Origin: Deltaproteobacteria bacterium
GTDB lineage: Bacteria; Desulfobacterota; Syntrophia; Syntrophales; UBA2210
Assembly (NCBI GenBank): GCA_016935935.1
Contig: JAFGPZ010000012.1
Location: 1-5,370 of the forward strand
Length of the DNA: 5,370 bases
Reading direction: 5' to 3'
A program made the position numbers and the translations under genes. The notes beneath the pieces are model-generated. The model was not told the DNA's origin and made no database searches. It saw nothing but the letters and a program-made list of their open reading frames with translations. This document shows positions 5,035 through 5,370 of the stretch, piece after piece. How positions within the stretch are numbered: the stretch's first letter is position 1; each line of letters opens with the position of its first letter.

Positions 5035-5370
5035 ATGGAATTCTTAGTAAGCTATGCGTGGTTATGGGCGGTTATGGGACTGGTACTGGCATTTGTTATC
5101 TATAAGTACGTGATGACTTTCTCGCCAGGTAACGACACTATGGTAGAAATTATGGAGCGGATTCATGCAGGAGCCATGGTGTTTCTAAAAAGGGAATACA
5201 GGATTATTGCGATTTTTATCGTTGTGGTCTTTGTAGTCCTCTTCTTTGCCCTTGAGAACAGTATGTCATCAGTGGCATTTCTATCAGGAGCTGTCGGATC
5301 CCTGCTGGCAGGTCTCTTCGGCATGCAGGCGGCAACTCTTTCGAATGCCAGAACTGCTGAAGCAGCCAAG
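5035..5370 (+). CDS. hppA: Membrane-bound pyrophosphatase (ion-pumping), N-terminal part
   Basis: These are the first 112 residues of a membrane pyrophosphatase, an integral inner-membrane pump that couples PPi hydrolysis to H+ or Na+ export. The family is roughly 650-800 residues, so most of the protein lies beyond the right edge. Three hydrophobic segments are visible: about residues 4-27, 57-73 and 79-98. Between the first two is the family pattern MVEIMERIHAGAMVFLKREY (36-55), in which the I..GA..FL.REY pattern is typical. After the third comes GMQAATLSNARTAEAA (96-111), matching the conserved GM..AT..N.RTAEAA motif. The substrate-binding and metal-binding Asp clusters, and the residues that set K+ dependence and ion choice, are outside the window, so the subtype cannot be called. 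The gene starts nine bases after pth and is probably co-transcribed. Its substrate PPi is released by PRPP-dependent and tRNA-charging reactions. Confidence 0.94.
   Translation, partial: MEFLVSYAWLWAVMGLVLAFVIYKYVMTFSPGNDTMVEIMERIHAGAMVFLKREYRIIAIFIVVVFVVLFFALENSMSSVAFLSGAVGSLLAGLFGMQAATLSNARTAEAAK

Noticed and set aside
1..5370. CRISPR arrays, insertion sequences, toxin-antitoxin or phage genes
   Set aside because: No repeated spacer-like units, terminal inverted repeats, transposase or integrase motifs, or atypical small gene pairs were seen; nearly all of the window is accounted for by conserved housekeeping genes.

Overview
The window is a run of housekeeping genes, all on the + strand, from a bacterium that uses the MEP isoprenoid pathway and a membrane pyrophosphatase. 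The order clpB - DUF1844 gene - ispE - tRNA-Gln(UUG) - prs - rplY (CTC type) - pth resembles the arrangement I associate with Desulfobacterota (former Deltaproteobacteria, e.g. Geobacter- or Syntrophus-like organisms). The DUF1844 protein, the CTC-type L25 with an acidic tail and the hppA start also fit anaerobic members of that group. This placement is an inference from gene order and protein style. Base composition looks moderate, by eye a little under half G+C. No mobile element, CRISPR array or foreign-looking segment is visible.

Layout. 1-1230 is the C-terminal half of the ClpB disaggregase, cut by the left edge. 1231-1430 is the only sizeable non-coding stretch. It holds two short hairpins and probably the leader of the next transcription unit. 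1431-1847 is a DUF1844 protein with a very acidic, charged N-terminus. Its stop overlaps the GTG start of ispE (1844-2680). An 18-base gap leads to tRNA-Gln (2699-2773, CCA encoded). After 23 bases comes prs (2797-3738), then rplY (3748-4410), pth (4435-5025, TTG start) and the first 112 codons of hppA (5035 to the right edge).

How the genes fit together. From 1431 onward every gap is 24 bases or less, so the DUF1844 gene through hppA is probably one polycistronic unit with a tRNA embedded in it, although internal promoters are possible. The products are an isoprenoid kinase, PRPP synthetase, a ribosomal protein, peptidyl-tRNA hydrolase and a PPi-driven ion pump. Together with the tRNA they link translation with nucleotide precursor supply. 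PPi released by PRPP-using reactions and by tRNA charging is the substrate of HppA.

I found no convincing new biological system. The points most worth a second look are the DUF1844 gene translationally coupled to ispE, a C-run in its leader that can pair either with a local G-run or with the gene's own Shine-Dalgarno sequence, the tRNA inside the operon, and a Lys in Pth where the E. coli enzyme has Asn114.
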